A stretch of DNA of 64,000 bases from an uncultured Acidimicrobiales bacterium (GTDB lineage: Bacteria > Actinomycetota > Acidimicrobiia > Acidimicrobiales > SZUA-35), in NCBI GenBank assembly GCA_938021675.1, contig CALIFY010000023.1:1-64000 (forward strand), in the 5' to 3' direction. Position 1 is the stretch's first letter; every line of letters starts with the position of its first letter. Below are positions 17,855 to 26,923 of this stretch, one piece after another. The notes below the pieces were generated by a model. It had not been told where the DNA came from. It saw only the letters and a program-made list of their open reading frames with translations, and made no database searches. Made by a program: the position numbers and the translations under genes.

Positions 17855-18018
17855 GTATCTCACTTCGTTCGGACCCGAGTTTGCTTGGCAAACGTCGCTG
17901 GCTGTGGGGCCGGCGAGGGTTCGGGGTTGTTGGGGTCGGGTGTTGGTATCTCACTTCGTTCGAACCCGAGTTTGCTTGGCAAACGTCGCTGGCTGTGGGG
18001 CCGGCGAGGGTTCGGGGT
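17855..18018. repeat. 73-bp direct repeat pair downstream of tRNA-Ala
   Basis: Two near-identical copies, one from 17855 and one from 17946 (offset 91), differing at one base (cggacc/cgaacc). Each contains a perfect hairpin GTTTGC-TTG-GCAAAC. They are separated by an 18-base spacer ttgttggggtcgggtgtt. The pair occupies most of the 270-base gap before the polysaccharide locus. It has the look of a dispersed palindromic element or of a recombined tRNA flank. Confidence 0.85.
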
Positions 18019-18123
18019 CGGGCGCCTTTTTCTTGTCGTGGCTTTCGGATCTTGACGGTCGACCGCGGCGTCGATTGCGGGCGAGGCCGCTACGTTGATC
18101 TTCGTGAGCAGGGATGATGTGGC

Positions 18124-20184
18124 GTGACGCTTGCGTGGTACTTCAAACGCTTGGCATCGATGCAGCCGACCGAGATCGTTGGCCGGGTCCAGGACCAGGT
18201 ACGGCAAAAAATTTGGCAGGTCCGACCGGTGGCCCCGCCGATACAGCGGCCGGTTGCTCAGCGACGATTGCCGACGGTCCCCGACGACCTCAGCGGCGCC
18301 GTCGATGAACAAGCGGCGAAAGGTTTGCTCGGCCAAGCCGAAGAGCTCCTGGCCGGCCGATGGACGATGTTTGGCCGGCCCCGGGTCGACGTCACCGCCG
18401 ACGTCGATTATTACCTCGATCCGGTAAACGATCGACGCGCTCCCGACTCGGCGTATAGCTTCGGCATCGATCATCGCAACGAAGCGGCGGTCGGAAATAT
18501 CAAGTTTGTATGGGAACTGGCCCGACACCAGCACCTGACCGTGCTGGCTGCCGCCTACTCGGTGTCTGGCGACGAACGATACGCCGAGCGGATCGACCGA
18601 GAACTCCGAAACTATTGGGCCGCCACACCGTTCTTGACCGGTATCCACTGGACGAGCGGCATCGAGTTGGGGTTGCGGCTTATCTCGTGGACTTGGATTC
18701 GGCGCCTATTGGACCGGTGGCCGGGAGCGCCGCTCCTGTTCGAAGACAATCCGGTATTCGTCGACCAGCTTGGCCGCCATCACCAATGGCTGACCGCCTT
18801 CGGTAGTCACGGCAGTTCGGCCAACAACCACCTCATCGCTGAGGCGGTGGGGCAGTATGTTGCAGCGTCGGCGTTTGGGCTGTTCGACGACAGCGACCGT
18901 TGGCGCGATGACGCGTCGTCCGTCTTGGTCCGGGAGTTGGATGCTCAAACCTTCGGCGATGGGCTCAACCGGGAGTTGGCCGCCGACTATCACGGTTTCG
19001 TCACCGAGATGGCACTCGCCGCCTGGGTCGAAGCGGTTCTTGTCGACGACCCGGTCGCTGGGCGGTTGGCCGAACCAATCGGCAGAGCCCTCGAATCGCT
19101 GCACGCCCTTGTCGATCGAGCGGGGCAACCACATCGTCAGGGCGATGCCGACGATGCTCACGGGCTGCTCGTCGACCCGATCGGGTACGACCGGTGGGCG
19201 TCGCTTCGACGAACGGCGTCGCTGTTGGTCGAGCCCGCCGCCTGGTGGCATGGTGCGTCGGGCATGGCATCGAGCGATATCCGCACCGCCCTATTCGAGC
19301 GATGCATGCCCGGAGCGAATCGGTCGACCAATTCCGTTTCGGAACGCAGCCGGCCCCGGCCGTCGCAGTTTGCCGACGCCGGTCTCACTATCCTGCGAGA
19401 TCTTGAACCGGGAAGAACCGATGAGATCTGGTGCATCATCGATCATGGACCACACGGGTTCCTGTCGACCGCGGCTCACGCCCACGCCGACGCGTTGGCG
19501 GTAGAGATCCGGCATTGTGGGTCGGCGCTGGTGGTTGATCCGGGGACGTACTGCTACCACGGTGAACGGACTTGGCGGGACTACTTCCGCTCGACGGTTG
19601 CCCATTCCACGGTCGAGGTCGGCGGCGAAAATCAGTCCGATATCGGCGGGCCGTTTCTTTGGACGAGAAAAGCTGAGACGAGCCTGCGTTCGAGTTCTGG
19701 CTTGACCGAAGGCCCGGTGGCCGAGGTGACCGCCGACCACGATGGGTATCGAGCGCACGGTCTACTCCACCGCCGGACGGTCCGGCTCGACCGCAGAGCC
19801 CGCACGGTGACGTTGATCGACATCATGGTCGACGATCCACTCGCTGAATCGGCGGTCGACAACTCCGCGGTTGGTTTGTCCTTGCCACTCGCACCCGACG
19901 TTGAGGTTTCGCTCGCCCCGGATGGTCATGAGGCCCAACTGAGTTGGGCGATTGCCGATGGGCCGTCAGGAAGCGGGCGGGCAACTGTTAACCTTGACCC
20001 ACAGCTTTCGTGGAGCATCGCCTGCGGACAGGTATCGCCGCCACTTGGCTGGTACTCGGCCCACTTTGGCTCGAAGCAGCCCGCTCCGGTCCTCATTGGT
20101 CGAACGGCGGAAGCGGAGCCAGGCGCGACCTACAAGACATGCTTTCAATTCCCTGTTCTACAGGCAGCGTCCCGTTCCACATGA
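18124..20184 (+). CDS. heparinase II/III-family protein (alginate-lyase-like fold)
   Basis: 686 residues from GTG. The N-terminal part carries the (alpha/alpha) barrel with WTSGIELGLRLISWTWI, SSANNHLIAEAVGQYV and LAADYHGFVTEMA; the C-terminal part is the beta-sandwich 'Hepar_II_III' domain with HGPHGFLSTAAHAHADAL, DPGTYCYHG and STVAHSTVEVGGENQS. His/Tyr/Asn residues in these segments are the usual catalytic set. Such proteins cleave or edit uronic-acid polymers and are frequent in capsule/EPS loci. There is no clear signal peptide, so it may act in the cytoplasm or be exported otherwise. First gene of the locus, 31 bases before the AlgD-like gene. Confidence 0.85.
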   Translation: MTLAWYFKRLASMQPTEIVGRVQDQVRQKIWQVRPVAPPIQRPVAQRRLPTVPDDLSGAVDEQAAKGLLGQAEELLAGRWTMFGRPRVDVTADVDYYLDPVNDRRAPDSAYSFGIDHRNEAAVGNIKFVWELARHQHLTVLAAAYSVSGDERYAERIDRELRNYWAATPFLTGIHWTSGIELGLRLISWTWIRRLLDRWPGAPLLFEDNPVFVDQLGRHHQWLTAFGSHGSSANNHLIAEAVGQYVAASAFGLFDDSDRWRDDASSVLVRELDAQTFGDGLNRELAADYHGFVTEMALAAWVEAVLVDDPVAGRLAEPIGRALESLHALVDRAGQPHRQGDADDAHGLLVDPIGYDRWASLRRTASLLVEPAAWWHGASGMASSDIRTALFERCMPGANRSTNSVSERSRPRPSQFADAGLTILRDLEPGRTDEIWCIIDHGPHGFLSTAAHAHADALAVEIRHCGSALVVDPGTYCYHGERTWRDYFRSTVAHSTVEVGGENQSDIGGPFLWTRKAETSLRSSSGLTEGPVAEVTADHDGYRAHGLLHRRTVRLDRRARTVTLIDIMVDDPLAESAVDNSAVGLSLPLAPDVEVSLAPDGHEAQLSWAIADGPSGSGRATVNLDPQLSWSIACGQVSPPLGWYSAHFGSKQPAPVLIGRTAEAEPGATYKTCFQFPVLQAASRST

Positions 20185-20215
20185 CAACAGATCAGAAACA
20201 CGAGGTTGAACGAAC

Positions 20216-21553
20216 GTGAAGATTTCTGTTTTGGGGCTCGGCTACGTTGGCTCTGTGTCGGCAGCTTGTCTCGCCCGAGACGGCCACACCGTGATCGGCG
20301 TTGATCCAAATCCGATCAAAGTCGATCTGATCAACGGTGGTAAGAGCCCGGTTGTCGAAACCGAGGTGGGTGAACTCGTCGCCCAACATGCGGCCGACGG
20401 CAGCCTGTCAGCGACCACCGATGCCGCCCAGGCCATCGAGCAGACCGACATCGCCCTGATCTGTGTCGGCACCCCTGGCCAGGACAACGGGGCGCTTGAT
20501 CTGACCTACCTTGAGCGGGCCGCCGGCGATGTCGGACGGGCGCTGGTGGGACTCGATCGCTACTACGCAGTTGTCGTACGCTCAACCGTCCTGCCAGGAA
20601 CCTGCCGAAATCTGGTGATCCCGACGATCGAGCAGGAATCCGGTCTTCGTCACGGCGTCGACTTTGGCGTCGTGATGAACCCCGAGTTCCTCCGGGAAGC
20701 CTCGGCCGTATACGACTTCTACAACCCGCCAAAGATTGTGGTTGGCAGCGATGTGGGTGACGAGACCGAAGACGCCGATGATCGGGCGGTCGACATGCTG
20801 CTTTCGCTGGCACCGCCGACCGATGCCCCCGTGGTTCGGGCGCCATTCGAAGTGGCCGAGATGGTCAAGTACGTCGACAACGCGTGGCACGCGTTAAAGG
20901 TTGGGTTTGGCAATGAGATCGGCCGGATTTGTCACCCGCTGGAAATCGACAGTCATGCGGTAATGGATATTTTCTGTCTTGATCAGAAGCTGAATATCTC
21001 GGCCAAGTACCTGAAGCCAGGGATGGCGTTCGGGGGGTCGTGCTTACCGAAAGACGTTCGAGCCATCAACTATCACGCTCGATCGCACGACGTGGATCTA
21101 CCGATCCTTGGGAACCTCACGGCTTCGAACGAAACTCATTTGGAGCGAGCCGTCAAGCTGATCCTCGATACCGGGGTGCGCGATGTCGCCATTCTCGGAT
21201 TGAGCTTTAAGGCCGGAACCGACGACCTGCGCGAGGCACCGATGGTCGAGGTTGCCGAGCGCCTGCTCGGCAAGGGGCTGAACCTCAAGATCTACGATCA
21301 AAACGTCAGCTTGGCTCGCCTTACCGGCGCCAACGCGAAGTTCATTCACGATCACCTGCCCCACATCGGCGAACTTCTCGTCGACGATATCGATCAAGCC
21401 ATCGATACCGCCCAAACGGTGGTCGTCGGTAACTCCGATCCGGCGTTTGTCGAGGTCGTTGACCAGGTGGCCGATGACGTCAACGTCGTAGATCTCGTTC
21501 GCATCATGACCGAACCGCCGGAGCGGGCGAACTACAAAGGTCTTGGCTGGTGA
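20216..21553 (+). CDS. algD: nucleotide-sugar 6-dehydrogenase, GDP-mannose dehydrogenase (AlgD) type
   Basis: 445 residues from GTG. NAD-binding GLGYVGSVSAACLA opens the protein; the catalytic Cys is residue 276 in FGGSCLPKDV, with the helix EFLREASAVYDF and a C-terminal LGLSFKAGTDDLREAP. Several stretches (GKSPVVETEVGEL, DFGVVMNPEFLRE, final KGLGW) recall GDP-mannose 6-dehydrogenase more than UDP-glucose dehydrogenase, so the product may be GDP-mannuronate. Substrate choice is inference. The stop overlaps the next glycosyltransferase start (GTGA). Confidence 0.85.
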   Translation: MKISVLGLGYVGSVSAACLARDGHTVIGVDPNPIKVDLINGGKSPVVETEVGELVAQHAADGSLSATTDAAQAIEQTDIALICVGTPGQDNGALDLTYLERAAGDVGRALVGLDRYYAVVVRSTVLPGTCRNLVIPTIEQESGLRHGVDFGVVMNPEFLREASAVYDFYNPPKIVVGSDVGDETEDADDRAVDMLLSLAPPTDAPVVRAPFEVAEMVKYVDNAWHALKVGFGNEIGRICHPLEIDSHAVMDIFCLDQKLNISAKYLKPGMAFGGSCLPKDVRAINYHARSHDVDLPILGNLTASNETHLERAVKLILDTGVRDVAILGLSFKAGTDDLREAPMVEVAERLLGKGLNLKIYDQNVSLARLTGANAKFIHDHLPHIGELLVDDIDQAIDTAQTVVVGNSDPAFVEVVDQVADDVNVVDLVRIMTEPPERANYKGLGW

Positions 21554-22899
21554 GCGGGGGAGTGCTCGGACGAATTCTCCGTCGGCGTGCCACGTCGCGA
21601 GAGGGCAAAAACGTCGTCATCGTGGTTCAAAACCTGCCCGTCCCGTTCGATCGACGGGTTTGGCTCGAGGCGACAACGCTCACCAAAGCTGGCTACTCGG
21701 TCACCTGTATTTGCCCGAAGGCCAAAGGCTTTGACGAGTCATACGAGGAACTGGAGGGAGTCCGCATCCACCGGTATTCGTTGCCGATAGACGCCACCGG
21801 TTCGTTAGGTTTCGTGGCAGAGTTCGTGTGGTGTTTTCTTCGAACGTCGATGAAGCTCGCTCGGGAGGTGACATCCCGTGGGATTGACGTACTCCACGTG
21901 TGCAATCCGCCGGAAACGTACTTCCCGCTGGCATGGTTACTGAAGCCGCTCGGAACGAAATTCTTGTTCGATCATCACGATCTATCCCCGGAGATGTTCG
22001 ACGCCAAATTCGGCTTAGTCGACGGACCGGGCGAAGCGACCAAGAATGCCGGAGCGGAGCCCTCGGGTGTAGCGACCAAGAATGCCGGAGCGGAGCCCTC
22101 GGGTGTAGCGACCAAGAATAGAGCGCCCAAAGTCCTTCGGCGGGGTCTGCTCTTCTTGGAACGCCGAACCTTCAAGGCTGCCGATCTTGTCATCACCACC
22201 AACGAGAGCCACAAGCGAATTGCCGTGCAACGAGGCGACAAGGCTCCTGACGACGTGATCGTGGTTCGCAGCGGCCCGAATCTCGAACGCCTACAAAAGG
22301 TTGAGCCCGTCGATCGGTGGCGGAACGGCAAAGACTTCCTGGTTGTCTATCTAGGGGAGATCTGCGAGCAGGACGGCGTTGATCACCTCGTGCGAGCCAT
22401 GATCGATGTTCGCGACCGCCATGGACGCGATGATGTTCACTGCGTACTGGTCGGTGGTGGCCCGCACCAACAAGCGGTCAAGGAATATGCCTCCTCGGTC
22501 GGCGCCGATGATGTGTGCCAGTTCACGGGACGGGTGTCCGACGAAGTGTTGTGCGAGGTGCTGTCCTCAGCCGATCTCGGTGTGGACCCTGATCCTCGAA
22601 CGCCATGGTCTGATCAAAGCACGATGAACAAGATCATGGAATACATGTACTTCGAACTGCCGATCGTGTCGTATGACTTAACCGAGGCCCGGGTCTCGGC
22701 GGGCGAAGCGGCCCTGTTCGCCCCTGACCACACCGAGGCCTCGCTTGCCGACTCGATCATCCAGCTGCTTGACGACCCCGAGTCTCGGTCTCGGATGGGC
22801 AAATTTGGCCGGCACCGGATCGAAACCCGGTTGTCCTGGGAGCATTCTGAGCCTCACTTGCTCGAAGCCTACGAACGGCTGGTCACAACGGCCCGCTAG
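21550..22899 (+). CDS. family 4 glycosyltransferase with internal repeat
   Basis: 449 residues from GTG. GT-B fold: NLPVPFDRRVWLEA at the N terminus, DHHDLSPEMF, LVITTNESHKRIA in the linker, and in the second half YLGEICEQDGVDHLV, GGGPHQQ and a nucleotide-sugar-binding region ending in MEYMYFELPIVSYDL with two acidic residues. Between residues 163 and 187 lies a tandem 12-residue repeat (ATKNAGAEPSGV twice, then ATKN) that replaces a loop in homologues. It should add a sugar to the lipid-linked repeat unit. Confidence 0.88.
   Translation: MSGGVLGRILRRRATSREGKNVVIVVQNLPVPFDRRVWLEATTLTKAGYSVTCICPKAKGFDESYEELEGVRIHRYSLPIDATGSLGFVAEFVWCFLRTSMKLAREVTSRGIDVLHVCNPPETYFPLAWLLKPLGTKFLFDHHDLSPEMFDAKFGLVDGPGEATKNAGAEPSGVATKNAGAEPSGVATKNRAPKVLRRGLLFLERRTFKAADLVITTNESHKRIAVQRGDKAPDDVIVVRSGPNLERLQKVEPVDRWRNGKDFLVVYLGEICEQDGVDHLVRAMIDVRDRHGRDDVHCVLVGGGPHQQAVKEYASSVGADDVCQFTGRVSDEVLCEVLSSADLGVDPDPRTPWSDQSTMNKIMEYMYFELPIVSYDLTEARVSAGEAALFAPDHTEASLADSIIQLLDDPESRSRMGKFGRHRIETRLSWEHSEPHLLEAYERLVTTAR
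22036..22123 (+). repeat. 36-bp tandem repeat inside the glycosyltransferase gene
   Basis: Two exact 36-base copies at 22036 and 22072 and a partial third from 22108. The unit begins gcgaccaagaatgccggagc and keeps the reading frame, adding 12 residues per copy. Confidence 0.93.
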
Positions 22900-22932
22900 G
22901 GTCACACCCTCGATGATCGGCGACGAGAACCG

Positions 22933-24261
22933 ATGACGGCACCCAGCGCCGAGACCGACGCAGAACCGGAGACGGTCAAAGAGTCTTTCGGGACCGGTGG
23001 TCTTCGATTGCTGCTCGACCGGACCGGCTGGGCGATGTTGGCCGAAGCCGTCAACCTCGTCGTCGTCGCCATCGTGTTCAAGGTTGTAGCTGAACAGCTG
23101 GGCAAGGCCCAGTTTGGGGCGTTCCAGGCCATCGTCGGGATCGCAGCGATCGTCGGGCCGGTCTCGACGTTTGGCGCCAACTGGCAACTGATTCGTCGAG
23201 GAGTGGTCTCGGATCGGCTACGAAACGAGCTTGGTCGATCGATGACCCGATCATTGATCGGGACGTCGATCGCATCGGCGCTCGTTGTCGCGGTGCTATC
23301 CGCTCTACCGGGGCTGTTGCCCGAATTGTCGAGAGTTACGTTGGCCGTTGGCCTTGGTGGCCAGGTCATCGCTTTTTGGCTACTGGAGCTGGCGGTCACC
23401 GCCGCCGTGGCCCGAGCCGATCTGCGTTTGACCGCGTTGTGTCGGATCGCTGCCTCGCTCATTCGGTTGGCAGCTCTCGCCGGTTTCGCGTTCGGTTCGG
23501 TCCAGACCGTCGATCGTTGGGTGTGGTGGCTGCTGGCCGGCAATCTCATCGCCGCTGCTGCCGTCCACCTCATGGTGGCTCGGTCGCTCGGGGGTCTCGC
23601 GCCACTGGTGGCGCCGACCGGTCGAGATTTTGTGGTCGGGTTTCCCTACGGGCTCGGCAACACGACCGAAAGTGTTCTAGCCGCCTCTGACCGGCCGTTG
23701 ATGACCCACTACCACTCGGGCGACGACGGCATTTACAGTGCCGGGTATCGCATCGTTACGCTCGGCCTAGTACCGACGATGGCGTTGTTTCGTGCCCAGG
23801 ACCGCCGCTTTTTCCGGCAGGGAACGCTCGGTTCGGCGGCGGCCCATCACGCTGGGTTTCGGATGTCGTTATTCTCCTTCCCAACCACCGTGTCAGCGGC
23901 GATCGCATTGTTTTTGGCCGCCCCGTACCTGGATCTAGTCATCGACAATTTCGAGGGGGCCGATTCGGTCATCCGATTGTTGGCGGTCGTCCCCATCATC
24001 AAGGGCGTCCAGTTCGCGTTCGGCAATTCCCTCACCGCGGCCGGGAATCAAAAGCCTCGGTTGTGGCTGACGGCCGTGGCCGCCGTCGGGAACCTGGTTG
24101 GCAACCTCATCTTTATCCCCGCGTACTCGTGGCGGGCTGCGGCAACGACCACCTTGGTGGCAGAGGTGTGGCTCGCCGTCGCTCTCTTCGTGGCATCTAC
24201 GACGTACGCCCGTCGCGAACGAGAACAACCTATGGCTGAGGATGATGAGCAAAAATCGTAA
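22933..24261 (+). CDS. Wzx-type polysaccharide flippase / MATE-like membrane protein
   Basis: 442 residues with about 12 hydrophobic segments spread over the chain and an N-terminal cytoplasmic stretch. The pattern LGKAQFGAFQAIVG and the polytopic layout fit the polysaccharide transporter (Wzx/RfbX) superfamily that flips lipid-linked repeat units. Family assignment rests on topology and context rather than a sharp motif. The next gene starts inside its last codons (overlap about 17 bases). Confidence 0.75.
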   Translation: MTAPSAETDAEPETVKESFGTGGLRLLLDRTGWAMLAEAVNLVVVAIVFKVVAEQLGKAQFGAFQAIVGIAAIVGPVSTFGANWQLIRRGVVSDRLRNELGRSMTRSLIGTSIASALVVAVLSALPGLLPELSRVTLAVGLGGQVIAFWLLELAVTAAVARADLRLTALCRIAASLIRLAALAGFAFGSVQTVDRWVWWLLAGNLIAAAAVHLMVARSLGGLAPLVAPTGRDFVVGFPYGLGNTTESVLAASDRPLMTHYHSGDDGIYSAGYRIVTLGLVPTMALFRAQDRRFFRQGTLGSAAAHHAGFRMSLFSFPTTVSAAIALFLAAPYLDLVIDNFEGADSVIRLLAVVPIIKGVQFAFGNSLTAAGNQKPRLWLTAVAAVGNLVGNLIFIPAYSWRAAATTTLVAEVWLAVALFVASTTYARREREQPMAEDDEQKS

Positions 24262-25387
24262 GCTGCGAGTTCACTTGGTTCATCAGAGCTTTGGTGACTA
24301 TGTTGCTGGGATGGTGACGGGGTTCGATGGGTCTCCGGCGGGGGATGAGGTCGACTTGAAAGTGACCACCATCTCAAGTGGTACGTCCACGCTCGGTCGA
24401 CTTGACGGCGTCGCCGGTGAGTATCGGCACGTTCAGTTGCCTCGGTTCCGGGACCCCCGGTCTGCTGTTCGGTCTTTCAGCGCCGTACGGCGGATTATGG
24501 CCAGCGAGTGCGATGTTGTGCATTGGCAGGCGGCCGGAAACCCGTGGGTCGATGCCGCCTTTTCGTTGCTGATGGGAAAGAGGCCGACGGTGGTCACCGT
24601 CCACGATATGCAGCCTCATCCAGGCGATCACAGTGTGTTGCCGGGCACGTTCGCGGCGATCGGCCGGCTCGTCAGGGCCGCCGACCAAGTGACGGTGCAT
24701 GCCCCCCACGTTGGCGACCAGGCCGTTGCCGCCGGGGCGGATCGGTCCCGGGTTTCGGTCGTCGCCCACGGAGAGCTGGCTACGCGTTATGTGCCGGCTA
24801 GTGATCTCCCGCTGCCGGTTGGCCATGAGCCCACGGTTCTCTTCTTCGGTCGTGCTCAGGGGTATAAGGGTCTCGACGTGTTGGTCGAGGCGATGGATAC
24901 CGTGCGGCAGCGGGTGCCGGAGGCGAGATTGATCGTCGCCGGGTCGGGGCCGACCCTCGATGAACTCTTCCCCGCCGGTGAGCCCGAACCGAAATGGTGC
25001 GAGCTGCACCGGGGCCACGTTCCACTCGCCGCGGTGCCTGAGCTTTTTGGGCGGTCGGCGGTCGTGGCCCTGCCCTATCGCGAAGCATCCCAGAGCGGTG
25101 TCGCGGCGTTGGCTGCGGGGTTCGGGAGACCGGTGGTCGCCAGTCGAGTGCCAGGTTTGGCCGACATTGTTATCGATGGGACGACCGGCATGCTGGTCGA
25201 TCCGAATAGTCCATCGGCCCTGGCCGACGGTTTGACGCTCGTGCTCAATGACCCTGAGCTTCGACGCAACTTGTCGACGGGAGCCCACCGAACCGCCGCT
25301 ACGACGCTGTCGTGGTCCACCATCGCCGAGGAGCTGACTTCCGTGTACCAGGCCGCCGCTGGCACCTTCGCCCAGGTCGGTGACTAA
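24245..25387 (+). CDS. family 4 glycosyltransferase
   Basis: 380 residues. The frame is open from 24098, but the first part overlaps the flippase, so the ATG at 24245 (GAGG 3 bases upstream, ATG also at 24242) is chosen. GT-B features: ECDVVHWQAAGNPW, TVHDMQPHPGDH, then FFGRAQGYKGLDVLVEA and the donor-site helix ending YREASQSGVAALAAGFGRPVV with GLADIVIDGTTGMLV. A retaining glycosyltransferase of the locus. Confidence 0.88.
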   Translation: MSKNRKLRVHLVHQSFGDYVAGMVTGFDGSPAGDEVDLKVTTISSGTSTLGRLDGVAGEYRHVQLPRFRDPRSAVRSFSAVRRIMASECDVVHWQAAGNPWVDAAFSLLMGKRPTVVTVHDMQPHPGDHSVLPGTFAAIGRLVRAADQVTVHAPHVGDQAVAAGADRSRVSVVAHGELATRYVPASDLPLPVGHEPTVLFFGRAQGYKGLDVLVEAMDTVRQRVPEARLIVAGSGPTLDELFPAGEPEPKWCELHRGHVPLAAVPELFGRSAVVALPYREASQSGVAALAAGFGRPVVASRVPGLADIVIDGTTGMLVDPNSPSALADGLTLVLNDPELRRNLSTGAHRTAATTLSWSTIAEELTSVYQAAAGTFAQVGD

Positions 25388-25462
25388 TCACAATGGAGTT
25401 TGGCGTCGACCGACCGACGTTTGGCTATCAGGTCAGGTCGGACATTCGAATGGTGGAGGTCG

Positions 25463-26905
25463 ATGGTTCAACCGATGAGTGAGGCCGACGCAGGGACACC
25501 CTACGACGCGAGCGCCGAGGACGCCCTAGGCGCTATCGAAACGCACGACGGACCAGTAATCGTCGACCTCGATGAGACGCTCTTTCTTCGCAACTCGACC
25601 GGTGAGTTCCTCGACTCGGCTCGGCCGTCGTTGCTAGCCTATTTGCTGATCAAGGTTGTCGATCTTGCCAAACCTTGGCGCTGGACCGGGAGCGGCTCCA
25701 CTCGAGACACGTGGCGGGTTCGAGCCGTCCTCATGTGTATGCCGTGGACGCTTCCCCTCTGGCGACGGCAGGCGATCAGCGCCGCGGCCAAGGACATCAA
25801 CCGACCGTTGGCGGAGTCCCTTCGGGCGCACTCGATGCGCTCCGATGCCGATCTCGTCGTGTCCACGCTTGGGTTTGTCCCGATCGTTGCGCCGCTCGTT
25901 AAGGGGTTCGGGTTGCCCGGTGTGAAAATCGTTGCCATGAACCCATGGAATGGCGATGATCAGCGCCGCGGTAAGTTGGCGCTGACCCAGCAAGCAATGG
26001 GCGCTGAGGCCGTCGCCGACGCAGCGGTCATCACCGACTCGACCGCCGACCTAGAACTCCTCGCCGCAGCCAAAGTTCCGTTGCGGGTGGTGTGGCCTGA
26101 GGCCCGCCCGACCTACATCTTCAACGGTATTTACGTGCCTGGACGCTACGTGTCGGTGGTCAAGCGCCCTGGGTCGTCTTACGTGCGTCGCAAGATCATC
26201 CAAGAAGACCTGGTGCTGTGGATCCTGGGTAGCGTGTGGGTGGCATCGAATCCGTTGGCCCACGTAGTCGGGCTTTGTCTGCTCGCCATGTCGTTTTGGG
26301 CGGCATACGAAATTGGCTACATCGACAACGACCGGATCGCCGATCGTTACGAGAAGGACCCGCAGCTCAGCGACGCCTTCCGGGAGCGCCTCGTCGATGT
26401 GCCACAGTGGAAGCCGGCCGTGTGGGCGCTGGGGACCGGGGTGTTGGGCTTGTGGATCATTCGCTGGCGTGAGGCTCCGGCGGTGACCGACTACCTGGCT
26501 TGGGCCACCGTACTAGCGGCGCTGTTGACGATATTCGCGCTCTACAACCGGCTGGACAAAAAGACCCGCATCTTTTTGTTTCCGTTGTTGCAGCTACTCA
26601 GGACAGCGGCCTTTGTTGCGGTTGTACCGATAACGTCGGTTGCCGCTGTCGCCTTTGTCGTTCACGTCCTGGTTCGGTGGGTCCCGTACTATTTGTATCG
26701 GGTCAACGACGGTCGTTGGGTAGCCACCGATCTTACGGTGGTTCGGCTCATCCTGTTCGTTTCCGGAGCGTTGCTACTCGCCTCCGATGGTGCCTGGTCT
26801 GATCTGGTCTCACCGGCGGTGCTCCTACTCTTTGCCTGGCATTTGGTGCTTGCCCGCCGCCAGCTCCGTGAAGTTGTCTCGGACGCTCGCCGCATCGACA
26901 GTTGA
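25463..26905 (+). CDS. HAD-like phosphatase domain fused to polytopic membrane domain
   Basis: About 480 residues. Residues 25-220 are a SerB-type HAD domain: motif I VDLDETL, a Lys in GKLALTQQA and motif IV TDSTADLELL. Residues 250-480 contain about seven hydrophobic segments with a UbiA-like acidic stretch (YIDNDRIADRYEKDP). UbiA enzymes carry NDxxDxxxD, so the resemblance is close but not exact. Inference: a prenyl-phosphate-linked reaction, such as priming or recycling of the lipid carrier. The ATG at 25463 has GGAGGT two bases upstream; 25475 is an alternative. Confidence 0.7.
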   Translation: MVQPMSEADAGTPYDASAEDALGAIETHDGPVIVDLDETLFLRNSTGEFLDSARPSLLAYLLIKVVDLAKPWRWTGSGSTRDTWRVRAVLMCMPWTLPLWRRQAISAAAKDINRPLAESLRAHSMRSDADLVVSTLGFVPIVAPLVKGFGLPGVKIVAMNPWNGDDQRRGKLALTQQAMGAEAVADAAVITDSTADLELLAAAKVPLRVVWPEARPTYIFNGIYVPGRYVSVVKRPGSSYVRRKIIQEDLVLWILGSVWVASNPLAHVVGLCLLAMSFWAAYEIGYIDNDRIADRYEKDPQLSDAFRERLVDVPQWKPAVWALGTGVLGLWIIRWREAPAVTDYLAWATVLAALLTIFALYNRLDKKTRIFLFPLLQLLRTAAFVAVVPITSVAAVAFVVHVLVRWVPYYLYRVNDGRWVATDLTVVRLILFVSGALLLASDGAWSDLVSPAVLLLFAWHLVLARRQLREVVSDARRIDS

Positions 26906-26923
26906 TGGCCGCCGGGGGCGACC

